From Malachius bipustulatus (Eukaryota > Arthropoda > Insecta > Coleoptera > Melyridae): DNA of 64,000 bases. The notes beneath the pieces are model-generated. The model was given only the letters and a program-made list of their open reading frames with translations. It was not told where the DNA came from and searched no databases. The position numbers and the translations under genes are program-made. Below, piece after piece: positions 38,682-48,712 of this stretch (within the stretch, counting starts at the first letter, position 1; every line of letters begins with the position of its first letter). The stretch lies in contig OU342631.1 of the NCBI GenBank assembly GCA_910589415.1, positions 15,810,001 to 15,874,000 of the forward strand, read 5' to 3'.

Positions 38682-40057
38682 AATTTTCGAACCGTAGGTT
38701 TTGAAAATTGAAAAGTTCCAGTTGTACCCCGAGATTTTTCGGCTGCCCGATCGAATAACTCAGCAAACAAGTAAACAAACGAACATCGCACATGGAGGAA
38801 CCGCCTGCTATGATCTCCGCTTCTCCTGCCGGCTAGATTTGATGAAGCACTAAGCACTGAACACCGAGCCGGCCCCGTGTTTGAAACTTTGAAAGCCGCG
38901 GGCTTGCGTCAGGCTGGTGTCCCACTCTTCAACCGAGATCCAACTGGAAAGATGATTGCGCTCGTAATGTTACTGGGTACTTAATCTTATATTATGTTAT
39001 ATGTTTGTCGCCTCTTATTTTGATCAAATTTTCATAAACACATACACAGTGGACACCAATTAATCAAACTAAAGATGATAAAATTAATAAATATTTTTTC
39101 CAATTTTTTGTTTTTCTAAGAAAACGTGGAAACGTTCCTGGTTAATAGAGTGAGATAAAATGACGTAATATTTATCAGATTAACGGTAAAAGTCCAAATT
39201 ATTTTTAATAACAAAAATATCGCAAAAACTGAATCACAACACAATTGCTTGAATGGTTGAAAATAAACTGCTGAATAAAAAAATAAACAATTAATTATTA
39301 TCCACGGTTATTGTTTGTATAGGGTTGGCATAAAAATCTTCTCAAAAAAGTTAGGGAAGTGGAATTTTGGAAACAATTGGATGCAAGAGGGAGTTGTCTG
39401 ATGGTATTGCATTTGATAAAAATCGGTCAAATCGTTTCAAAACCATTTGAACCTAAGTAAAAACTAGTATTTTTTGAACACCTGTGCTATACAAAACTAA
39501 ACAAAATTTTTCTAAAATGGTAATCAAGTTATAGACTTGAGCCAAAACATTTGCGTTTTAGTCAATATTTTACCAGTGGCTTAGATGGAAAATCATTCAA
39601 AATTGTCATGTTTCAAAATGGCGCAAATAATCAAATCAACCCTTATAAGAGTAATGGGCAAGAAACTTTTTTTAAAGATAAAAAATCACTGTCATGAGCT
39701 AAAATAATAATAAAATCTTCATGTTTTGTAAATTAAAGGAGAGTAGTAGGAGAGAATCATAAAAAATTAATAACTGATTTTTCAAAATATATTTTTGCAT
39801 TTAATTATTAGTAAAACAGTAGTAGAATAAACAGTATCAACAGGTGATCAAAAAGTATTTTAATGAGCAAGTTTCATTATACCTTAAAAAAAATAGTACC
39901 CATCAGATCAGCATTAATTTTTTTTTTTGATCGTCTGTTAAATTACAAGACATTGACGAATGTATAAGACAAAGATTAAGAAGATTAATAAGACAAAGAA
40001 GACAAAGATACACTAAATGTATAAATAAATAGATTTATGACATAAACAGAAAGAAAA
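38682..40057. other. Kinase 5' region and ATRIP 3' flank
   Basis: The interval 38700-38960 is distinctly GC-richer (GCCGGC, CCGCGG and several CpG) than its surroundings and lies just upstream of the kinase start codon, so it is a plausible promoter and 5' leader. No TATA box or initiator is clear. From about 39000 to 40057 the sequence is AT-rich and would include the 3' untranslated end of the ATRIP-like gene. I see no AATAAA on the minus strand within 60 bp of its stop. Confidence 0.35.
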
Positions 40058-42178
40058 CTAGAAAACTATTTTATGGCTAGGTATGGCGGCTAAATCTTCA
40101 CTACTATTCAACTTACTCAATTGTTTTGAATCGCTGTCACTCAAATTGAGAATATCGCTGTATTTCAACAAGAAACGAATAGCTTCTCTACATTCTGAGA
40201 GAAGTGTGATGTATTTTTCAGTTTCTTCATAAGAATTGAATATGAGAAGTGATAAAATTGTAACGGATGCTTTAAAAAAGGTTGTATATTGTTCAGAAAC
40301 TATCCCTTGTTTTTTATAATGCTTCTTGAAGTGATACTGGAAGCGATAAATAAGTTTGATGATTAACTTATAAAACTGTTCCAAGCATCGACATCTTGTG
40401 CCATCTCTGTACAACCACTCCGCATTAGCTGATAACATGTTACTAGCCAGACATAGCATTTCAGAACAGAAATTGATATCAAGATTACTCTTGTTCATCA
40501 TAATATTATTTTCAAATTGAAAAGTGAATATGTGAAACCTACAAGAATTATTATTGAAGTATAATATTCCTTTCTTGAAAAGCATTTTTACATTAATTTG
40601 AACCGGTTTTGAACATAGAAACTCAACAAATTCAATTCGAGATGTTGCTTCTTTCATAAACGAAACTACATGTCTAAGAACATTTGAATCAGGCCGAGAA
40701 AATAATAATTCTTTAAAAGCCTTACTAACATTCTCAATTATATTGTTATTTTCGGTGATGGTGATAGCGCTAGTGCTAGGGCTGGAGCTGGTACTTCGAC
40801 TAGCTTTGCAAATATTTCTCAAGAATTTAACTGCTGATATTAAAAATTCAGGATACACATAAGATCTTCTTGACTGGCCGATCAGGCGTAATGTATCAAT
40901 AATAACATTTAAAAAATTGATCGAAACATTAAGATTAGGGTTTCTATAGCTAGAATCGTTTTGAAATATAACACAATTTTTACAATATTTACTACACAAA
41001 ACCAACTCTCCTAATATTAATAAACAATTTGTCGCATTGGTTACCATCTGACTACTTTTCTCTCGAGAAAGCGAGTAAGGTTTCGTTACCAGTAAAAAGT
41101 CCAAGTGTTGAATATCTTCAATCCGGGAACTTTCCATCATACTTTTCAAATAATCATTAAAAGCGATGATGCTTCTGGAAGACAAACAAATCATCATGCT
41201 GATTTCCTTGTTTCTCACATCAAGATCTAGTTCTTCACTTGTGGAATTTAATAACACTTTTGCCGTGTCATATATATCAACAAAATTTACATCGCTCTTC
41301 ATGGTGTTATCATTATTAGAGGAACATTTGTATGATTTATTATTGCTTTTATTAATGTGATTTTGAGGTGATGCTATTGGTTCTTGATAAGGATCTTTTA
41401 TGAATAATTCTAATGAAGCAAGATGCTTTAAAGGATAGAATGGTTGTTCAATTGAGTGAACAATGTGGATGCTTGTAGATGTTCCAGGTTCAATCTTTAC
41501 TCGAACCGGGCTAGGACTTCTTCTATTACTGTGATGGACCTTTAAAGAGGTAAAACTTTCAAAAGTGCGTTTTGATACTTCAGCTACTTTCCGATTCAAA
41601 TTGCCTATTTCTAAGTTCTTAAATTCAAGTTGCGTTTTGAGCGCGTTTACTTCTTTATTGCGATTATTAAGGACATCTTTCAGTTCTTGCAGCTTTTTCT
41701 GTTGCTCTGCAGCATTAGCAGCCTTAAGGTCCTTTATTTGTTCCCTTAGAATCGACGCTTCTCCTTCTTTTTCTTTACATTTCTGTCGAAGTTCGCGAAC
41801 TTCCTCTTCTAATGTTAATCGATTCGAGTTGGGATTGTTTTGACAGATTTGTATAGAACTGGAACTGGTACACCCATTTGGGTGTTTAAATTGCACTGAA
41901 TTCGATTGCTGCAGCTGGAGTTGTGTTGAAGTAGCGAAAGTCTGTTTGCTTGCTATTTGGAAATTGCTGTAAGACAAAACACTAACATTGCTCTCATGGG
42001 CAGTTATAACGGTGGGTTCAGGGGCAGGGCCGGTTTTTAATTCACAAGCTTGAGTAGCTAATTTGAAGCAATCGTCCAAGTCTTCTTCGTCTAAGTCATC
42101 AAACCAAAGATCTTCCACCTGATTACTAAGCTTCGCTTTCTTTCCAAACGAACTGAAGACCTCCCCGTGACGCTTCAT
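40058..42178 (-). CDS. ATRIP: ATRIP/mus304-like DNA-damage checkpoint protein
   Basis: A single uninterrupted frame of 706 residues. ATRIP pairs with the ATR kinase and brings it to RPA-coated single-stranded DNA in the nucleus. Three features match: an acidic amphipathic segment LWFDDLDEEDLDDCF at residues 24-38, like the RPA-binding recruitment motif; a long coiled coil at about 120-202 rich in Glu, Lys and Leu heptads, like the ATRIP dimerisation domain; and a long helical C-terminal region (from about 290) of the size expected for the ATR-binding part. Basic KKAKL at 13-17 and an RRSPSP stretch near 219 could aid nuclear import or phosphorylation. Length is close to animal ATRIP (700-800). 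No intron interrupts it. Overall sequence similarity is low in this family, so the call rests on architecture. Confidence 0.7.
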   Translation of the reverse strand: MKRHGEVFSSFGKKAKLSNQVEDLWFDDLDEEDLDDCFKLATQACELKTGPAPEPTVITAHESNVSVLSYSNFQIASKQTFATSTQLQLQQSNSVQFKHPNGCTSSSSIQICQNNPNSNRLTLEEEVRELRQKCKEKEGEASILREQIKDLKAANAAEQQKKLQELKDVLNNRNKEVNALKTQLEFKNLEIGNLNRKVAEVSKRTFESFTSLKVHHSNRRSPSPVRVKIEPGTSTSIHIVHSIEQPFYPLKHLASLELFIKDPYQEPIASPQNHINKSNNKSYKCSSNNDNTMKSDVNFVDIYDTAKVLLNSTSEELDLDVRNKEISMMICLSSRSIIAFNDYLKSMMESSRIEDIQHLDFLLVTKPYSLSREKSSQMVTNATNCLLILGELVLCSKYCKNCVIFQNDSSYRNPNLNVSINFLNVIIDTLRLIGQSRRSYVYPEFLISAVKFLRNICKASRSTSSSPSTSAITITENNNIIENVSKAFKELLFSRPDSNVLRHVVSFMKEATSRIEFVEFLCSKPVQINVKMLFKKGILYFNNNSCRFHIFTFQFENNIMMNKSNLDINFCSEMLCLASNMLSANAEWLYRDGTRCRCLEQFYKLIIKLIYRFQYHFKKHYKKQGIVSEQYTTFFKASVTILSLLIFNSYEETEKYITLLSECREAIRFLLKYSDILNLSDSDSKQLSKLNSSEDLAAIPSHKIVF

Positions 42179-43009
42179 TATTCTCTTTCTTGAGGTTTAA
42201 TTATTATTCTTGATAGTTCGAGCGAATGGCTCCAGAATAATTTGCTAAATTTGTATAAACATGAGGCGACTACATTTTAACAAGCCAGGATTCTATTCTA
42301 CAGGAGATTGGGTACAAAAGACAATTAGATAGTTCGGACAAAAATGTAAAATTCATTCAAAATTAAATTACTTTTTGCGGCAAATTTGTAACTATTCAGA
42401 GAGTAAACAAAGTAACAAACAAAGACCATGTAAATTGTAAACAAAATAACAATAATCAAAACAAAACAAACCCATTAAAAAATTCAGCTAAACTGCTTAC
42501 AAAAATTCCAAGGCCAGATAGAATAAATAAAAAGAAAACGACCAAACCTTAGGTAAGGTAAACTCTTAGGATAAATAGACACCGACAGTGTGACGTCGCT
42601 AGGCTAAGCGTAAACGGTTCCAAGTAAGCAAACCGTTCAAACCGTTAGTTGTCGTGATTTAGTTGAAGTTTTAAGTTCACGTGGTCCTGAATTTTACTTA
42701 TTGGGGTTGTTTTCAGGCATTGGCCTGCGATCGCCATCAATTGAAATGATCCAAATCATATTTTAGGTTTCGGTGGAGTTCGAGTCGTCTTTCGGTAGCT
42801 TAATTTTTATCACTAAAAATTCTGCATTTACTGTAATCAAAAGTTTACAGTGCAATTGGCAACTCTGCAACTGTCAAATGCTTGTTTATTTGGAGCCGTA
42901 ACCGGTTTCCCCGGCCACTGATGACGGCGTCTATAAAATTAACCTGAACGAACACTGAACAGTGAATCAAACTGTCATCGTTACTGCGCCAGAGCCGTGC
43001 CATATGGCA
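42179..43009. promoter_or_regulatory. Upstream region of the ATRIP-like gene
   Basis: No coding sequence recognised. Between about 42605 and 42650, some 430 bp upstream of the start codon, three AACGGTT/AACCGTT words occur close together. They match the AACNG core bound by Myb proteins, which with E2F-type factors often control cell-cycle genes in insects. Whether transcription starts here is not shown. Confidence 0.25.
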
Positions 43010-43085
43010 TATATCGTGTGAGCAAATGAAAACATAATTTAGGTAGGCCTTGGAAAAAAATTTCATGTCTTAGATTGGATCTGTA
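43010..43085. repeat. Dispersed repeat, uninterrupted copy
   Basis: The segment GTGAGCAAATGAAAACATAA through TTTCATGTCTTAGATTG is repeated as a reverse complement at about 46324-46395, continuing into 45390-45399. In that second copy it is split by the nested elements at 45400-46323, so this copy shows the unoccupied site (around 43066-43078). Confidence 0.7.
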
Positions 43086-43427
43086 AAACTGTAAAATGAA
43101 AATTTTGGTTTGTAAAATCGTAAACTCATTCTGATATTGCCTTCTTCTTGTTTTCCAATTTTATTGTCAAATAATAATTATTTTGACATTTGCTGAAATA
43201 AAGTGCATCAGGTTGTTAAAATTAGTTTTGTATTTCTTGAATAACGCTGACATAAATTATTCGGAGATTGTTCCAGTTACCGTGAAGTTTATTGGATTAT
43301 TGACACTGCAAACCCCGTAAAAATGTCATGTTCAAGCCAAAGCAATAAAGGATTAATATCTAATAATAGTTTTCCTTAGTCTGCAGTTTGCCCTTTGTAA
43401 AATGGTAGGTATTTATGTTTAAGGCCC

Positions 43428-44430
43428 TACCCAAACAGCACAAAGTAGTCCTATGGACGTCCAATGGACATCCCTCTATGTACCAACGGACGTCCATAGG
43501 ACGTCCGTTTTTGTCCTATGGACGTCCATGGGACGTCCACTCAGTGTCCATTTGTCACAACTTTGGACATCCGCAGGATGTCCGTTACCGGACGTCCATA
43601 GGATGTCCGTTATCGGACGTCCATAGGGAGTCCGTTATCGGATGTCCATAGAGAGTCCGTTATCGGATGTCCATAAAGCATTTGCTGATAAAAAATATCT
43701 TAATGAGAAACAAAATACAGAAAATATTCGATAAGTCTTGAAATTTAGAGTTTTGAAAAATCCAATAAATGTGTAGTGATAGGTATAGGGTGTATACGGT
43801 AATTTTCTGTTTTGAAAACAACGTTGATATTAACGGCTAAAGATACAGGAAAACGACTAGGTAAGTACTTACCTACTTACGTGTTTCTATCATTAGGTTT
43901 TACGTAAAATCTGGTAATTTTCATTGAAAAGTTGTTAATTATATTAGTTTACGATAATATTGATAAACTTAATGAAAATATTCGTTGTTGGATTTTTCAC
44001 AAACTCTAAAAATTAAAGATTCATCGAATTTCTTTCTTTTGTTCATTGAATAATGCAGATGTCTTCATCTTTACGCTAGCAGTCTTGAGTTTGATGGGAA
44101 TGGCGGAAGTCTTTCCTTGGGACGAATTAATGTATAACACGGTATAACACGTAGGAATGTGGATTGTATGATAGTGGAAGAAGAATGGAAGATGGGGTGG
44201 TTAGCGCTTGCGTGCGCACTTGTGCTGCTATTCTCTTCCTGGCTGCGAAAGCACGTCATGCGCAATAGTCAAAAATAACTCGATGAACGTCCAATGTACG
44301 AACTTTTGTGGACGTACATAGGAAGTCCGTGCGGAGAAGTCCATAGGACGTCCATTTATTGTCCATGGACCAATGGACGTATAATGGATACTCAACGGAC
44401 GTCCATAGGACACTCGGTGCTATCTGGGTA
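43428..44430. mobile_element. MITE rich in the palindrome GGACGTCC
   Basis: The ends are inverted: CCCAAACAGCACAAAGTAG at the left and, at the right, the reverse complement of CCCAGATAGCACCGAGTG, both followed by TCCTATGGACGTCC. TA lies outside each end. The subterminal regions are packed with GGACGTCC and its variants; at about 43575-43675 they form roughly four tandem 25-bp units (GGAYGTCCATAGGATGTCC then GTTATC). Further in, 43720-43780 pairs with about 43985-44035. No transposase is encoded. Confidence 0.75.
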
Positions 44431-45394
44431 TTACTTATCGAATTATCTATCTACTTATTAATTATAGTAAAGTCATTTATTAAGTATTTGCACCTGAGGG
44501 TTTAACATAAACATACACCAGAAAGAACCCACCACGAGATATAAAAATAAAATCAATCAAGAATTAAGTAACATAACCAATGAAAATTGGAATAAATCCA
44601 GAGATGTTTACACCATACTATATTAGGAACTTTTTTCCTACTATACACTCATGCTCATGATAAAGTAAGGTCGGTGATCTGTGGCTCCAGTGGTGGCCAT
44701 TTTTTAAGAGGGCAAACTCTTCTGGAAATAATGTTTATAAATTTTTGGGGGATAGTCGCTTGCCCAATTTTTTTTCTCGAAAAACTATTCCCATAAAGTT
44801 TGTATGTCTGTGCTTCTCCTAAATAGCTGTACTTTCTGTGAATCTTGCCTTGTCACACCCTTACCTTAAAAAGTCCAGATGATAGGTGGTATGGTTTAAA
44901 AAAACACAAATACGGCCCTGAAGGTGGAATGCGTTCATAAACAGAAATTGACGTTTATGTGTAACAACCAGAGTGATGCCTTACATTTTCCGGAATATCG
45001 TCAGATTGTTCCATTTTATAAACGTAACTCGAACGAGAAAGCAAAGGAAATAATAATTCAAAAGTATTAGATTATGTGTACGTAACTGTCAGATTCACAC
45101 TTTTTTTAAATTTAATACTAATTTTTGTAATTTACTAATATTATGCACAGAATTGATTCACCCATGTGTTTCTTCAAAACTCCGAGTGCACTTCAAGCGT
45201 CGTCATCGGCAATTTATGAACGATACTAGATTTTTATCCAATCAAGCGAACTGGTTATTTTATGAACGCATCCAGAGTCTTTCATGTATGATGCAAACTG
45301 TAATTCATGAACGCACCCCAGACCACTCAAAATCACAAAATAAGAAAAATAAGATTTTTTAAATTAATGACAGTGATTTTATCGTAGGATTCAA
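44431..45394. other. Intergenic, no recognised feature
   Basis: AT-rich with nothing recognisable on either strand. Confidence 0.3.
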
Positions 45395-45399
45395 TCTAA

Positions 45400-46323
45400 A
45401 GCTGCGTACCAGTGATGTGCCGTATTCTTTACCTCTATTCTTTACGCGATTCTTTACGGGTAAAGAATTCATTCTTTACATAGACTTTTTTCGACTTTTC
45501 GAGGTAAAGAATGTAAAGAAATGAAAGTGCGTAAAGAAAACAAACATAAATAATTCAATTTATGATAATTATTTCTTAAGCATTTAATAATAATTTATTA
45601 TCTAATTAATTATTACTAAATATTAATAAATAATGATGCATGCCTCATTTTTTATTGATTGAATGAGTATTATGATAATTATTGGGAACAACCCTACATT
45701 TTAGGTGACTTATTTATTTCTAATTTTATTGTGATTATCTGGACTGAAATTAATGTTAAATAACATTGAAAAAGGCAGTAGAAAGGCAGGTTTTCTTGGT
45801 TTATATATTTAACACAGTTACACTATTTTTATTCCAATACTCCTCACTATAATTAGTTAGAATCTAGAATTTTCAAAGATAAATTATTATTCTTTACGTG
45901 TTCTTTACGTATTCTTAACATTCTTTACGTCAAACGTAGGAGGATGAATTCTTTACGCGTAAAGGCACATCACTGCTGCGTACTCACTAGAGCACGAGCC
46001 CCGAACGAGCGCCCCGAACAGAGCTGAACCGCTCAGATGTGGACGGGCATCCGAACAGAGCCAAGCACGCTCAGGTTGTTCGGCGAACGTGCTCAGACCG
46101 ATCCGAGCTCTGTCGGTACATCAAAGGATGTTCGCGTTCAGTCTGGACGGGATTAACCAGCTCTACTGCCGAACTATGTACCTACGAACAACTGGATCAG
46201 TGCCGAACCGAATGCTCGTTCGGGGCTCGGGTGAAAAATATAAACGCCCCGAATGCTCGGCTCTGCTCTGTTCGGCGCGCTCGTTCGGACGGAGCAAATG
46301 CTCTAATGAGTACGCAGCTTAAG
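45400..46323. mobile_element. GC-rich inverted-repeat element, interrupted by a nested hAT-like MITE
   Basis: The ends AGCTGCGTAC(TCACTAGAGCA) and TGCTCTAATGAGTACGCAGCT are inverted repeats. Subterminal CCCGAACGAGCGC and GCGCGCTCGTTCGGA also pair. The inside is much less AT-rich than the window and repeats GAACGAGC, GAACAGAGC and related words. TAA borders both ends; by comparison with the uninterrupted repeat at 43010-43085 the duplicated target may instead be TCTAA (45395-45399 and 46324-46328). A PIF/Harbinger-type origin is possible from the TAA target but not proven. The left end is split off by the insertion at 45410-45975. Confidence 0.75.
45410..45975. mobile_element. hAT-like MITE with perfect 8-bp target duplication
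   Basis: Terminal inverted repeats CAGTGATGTGCC and GGCACATCACTG are flanked by identical 8-mers CTGCGTAC at 45402-45409 and 45976-45983. An 8-bp duplication with CAG/CTG ends is the hAT signature. The subterminal regions carry many TTCTTTACG/GTAAAGAAT words in both orientations; the centre is very AT-rich. No transposase. It lies inside the left end of the element at 45400-46323 and so arrived later. Confidence 0.9.
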
Positions 46324-46395
46324 TCTAAGACATGAAATTTTTTTCCAGGGCCTACCTAAATTATGTTTTCATTTGCTCACATGGTCACATGATAT

Positions 46396-46796
46396 AAATG
46401 ATAAATGTACGATCGAAATACAGGCGTGTAATTAATTTTATATGAGACCGATTTGTTAGCAATAATTACTGCAATTAATGTATGAGCCCCTGTCCCTTTT
46501 TAATAAATCTGCTATTTGACGTTTCATTCTGGGCATTTTCATTTCAGCCAATTCGGGGAATTTATTGATACACCGAAAGGAAAACAAAGCTTTTTGTGTG
46601 CAAAAGTAAAACTAGATTATTCACTTCACGTTATGAAGCTTGATCTACGCGTTTGACACCAGTGTAGTGTAGCGACAACAAAATAATAATAATAATAATC
46701 ACGACGATACACGTATACACGGTATGTCAATAGACTGACTGTACAGGCTGCGTTCCGGTCTTCTGACGTCACGCGGCTGGAAGACTACACATCATG
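46396..46796. other. Intergenic, no recognised gene
   Basis: No coding content recognised. TGACGTCA, a CRE-consensus palindrome, occurs at 46764-46771; its relevance is unknown. Confidence 0.3.
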
Positions 46797-47160
46797 AAAT
46801 TGCTCATATCTTTTTTATTGTCAGAAATAAATAAATATTTTTTTGTAGGCTTGCATAAGTCGTCAACAGCTATACATTTGATGTTTTAAAAATTTTCATG
46901 ACCAACTAAATCCCACAGTTTTCATAGTCAACTTTTGTTTTTAATAGTCGCTATATTGGTTTTTTATGTCCTTTATTGGTATACAAAAATCACAGAAAAC
47001 AAAACAAAAAACAATAACAATAAAAAAATTGCAAAAATTTCATTCTCTTTTTTTCGAAAAATAAAGAAAGTTTCATCACCGAACGACGTCGTGTGACGTT
47101 GAAATATCACGTCATTGCTTGCCTTATAAAACTCACTTATAAGAGCACATATTGACACCA
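46797..47160. mobile_element. Partial copy of the TACAGGG foldback family
   Basis: Shares with 22676-23689 and 53809-54697 the series CTCATATCTTTTTTATTG, AATAAATATTTTTTTGTAGG, CATAAGTCGT, GTTTTCATAGTCAAC and the central GCTTGCCTTATAA. Only one arm and the centre are visible; neither terminal TACAGGG was found, so it is truncated. Confidence 0.6.
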
Positions 47161-48314
47161 AATACACTAGAATTTAAACAAATTTTAACAAATCATCTAA
47201 TGTATTTGTTGACACTCTCTATGAGTGTCTCTCTATATGTGTGCTGTTGCAAATAATTGTGTTTCTTTGTGAGTACTACACATTCCAACATCAACCTACT
47301 ATATCCTGTGATCCGCAAAAGTTTTCATAAAATCTTGCCAGGTTAGTAATGTCTGAGATCATTTTACTAAAATTATTTTAAAATAACTGAATTTTCTGTA
47401 GTCCAAATTCTCATGTGGCATAATGCTCATAGGTCATATAATTTCAATACCTTTCAGTTTAAATTAAATATTATTTCCTCAAGTTATAAAATGACCTCAA
47501 GTTATTTTAACCTCATTCACAAAGACTGAATTTATTATTCTGAGTTTCTGAGACAACTTGTTCTTTGGGGAATTTGACTGTTTTTACTACAAACGACTTG
47601 GGCTAGGCATCTGTATTAGCGACACTTTACTCAGATACTTACAAGCGTCAGTATCGATAATACAGGTACCCTACAACGACTCACGCGAGAGCGTTACCTC
47701 TTGCGGGTGGCAGAACTAACTTTTTGTACCCTTATTAGTTATTATTAATAAACTCAGTAGTATCACACTCACTCAGTAGATGTCGCCACTGTTCCAGGTT
47801 AGTTTCTTCACACTCTAACAAAGTTCATTATGTAAGACATGTTTTTATTTATTGTACGATGATTTGTAGATCACATTTTTCTTAATTTCATGTCAATGCA
47901 ATATTTTCATGGAAGATTTTAAATAGAAATTACGTTTGATAGTTATTTTCATACTTTTGCGCAAGCGCGTCATTGTGAAGCTTATAGCTGTTTTTAGGGT
48001 TGATGGTTTATACCTAGAACGGTTATTAAATAAGTTAGTAACGTCACTAACATCAGCCTTCGTTCTTGAGTCAAAAACGTCAGAATCAAAATAATCAAAT
48101 TGAAAATCATGTGATTGTGATAGGAAAACGAAATGTCCATGTCCAGAAATTCATTAATCATTTTTAATTAACAATATCAGTATTAAATTAACTATTAAAT
48201 AAATATTAGGATTACGATTACTTAAATAAATCTCTGTAAGGTATAGAAGAAATGGTCTGTGATTGATTCATTATTAATCAAACTGAAATTGATAAATATA
48301 ACAAAAGGGTTGCA
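47161..48314. other. Upstream region of the bublin-like gene
   Basis: No coding sequence recognised. A less AT-rich patch at about 47650-47710 with CpG dinucleotides could hold the promoter or a 5' non-coding exon, but no specific element was identified. Confidence 0.25.
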
Positions 48315-48712
48315 ATGGGCGAAAAATCAGTTCCTCCTACAAATGGTAACTTACAGAAAGAAAACAGCCCCCCTCAAGATGCTGAAATGCCCTCAGCCTC
48401 AGACTCATCAGACAATGAAAACGACTATGACGAGGATGTGTCCTCTGAAGGTATTTTATAAGTAAGGCGTAACAGATCAGTCTTACCGTACCCTTTCGAT
48501 GTTTTTCAGAGTTTCAAGTCATCAACAAGCAACTGGACGATTTAAGCTCCGCTCTGGACAATATCGAAGAGAAAAATGATAGTATACACTCTCAGCTATT
48601 GAAGCTATTAGAGGAGAACAGAGAAATGCGGAAGCAGATGAGAGAATACGTGGCCAACAATGATAATAGCGTCAAAAACTCTGAAGAGAATGCTGGTGGC
48701 GCAAAACAATAG
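48315..48712 (+). CDS. BBLN: Bublin-like coiled-coil protein (UPF0184 family)
   Basis: Two exons, 48315-48450 and 48510-48712, joined across a 59-bp GT-AG intron (GTATTT donor, TGTTTTTCAG acceptor), give 112 residues. The first half is Ser/Asp/Glu-rich and probably disordered (starts MGEKSVPPTNGN). The second half, residues about 46-90, is a short coiled coil: EEFQVINKQLDDLSSALD followed by NIEEKNDSIHSQLLKLLEEN. The Ile-Asn-x-x-Leu-Asp and LEEKND-like blocks are the hallmark of the small animal UPF0184/bublin family, linked in vertebrates and worms to intermediate filaments and apical structures. The start ATG follows TTGCA with G at +4, and the size matches the family (80-120). The exon joint falls after the first base of a Glu codon. 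Confidence 0.85.

Noticed and set aside
41166..41843. Plus-strand frames of 64 and 92 codons
   Set aside because: Antisense shadows of the ATRIP coding sequence.
43575..43675. Regular 25-bp direct repeats resembling a CRISPR array
   Set aside because: Units are contiguous with no spacers, in a eukaryotic genome, and belong to the subterminal array of a MITE.
44228..44413. A 61-codon minus frame
   Set aside because: It lies in the GGACGTCC repeats of the MITE at 43428-44430 and reflects the repeated words.
46039..46335. Overlapping 98- and 77-codon frames with Cys/Arg-rich products
   Set aside because: They come from the GC-rich inverted-repeat element at 45400-46323, whose palindromic words keep several frames open.
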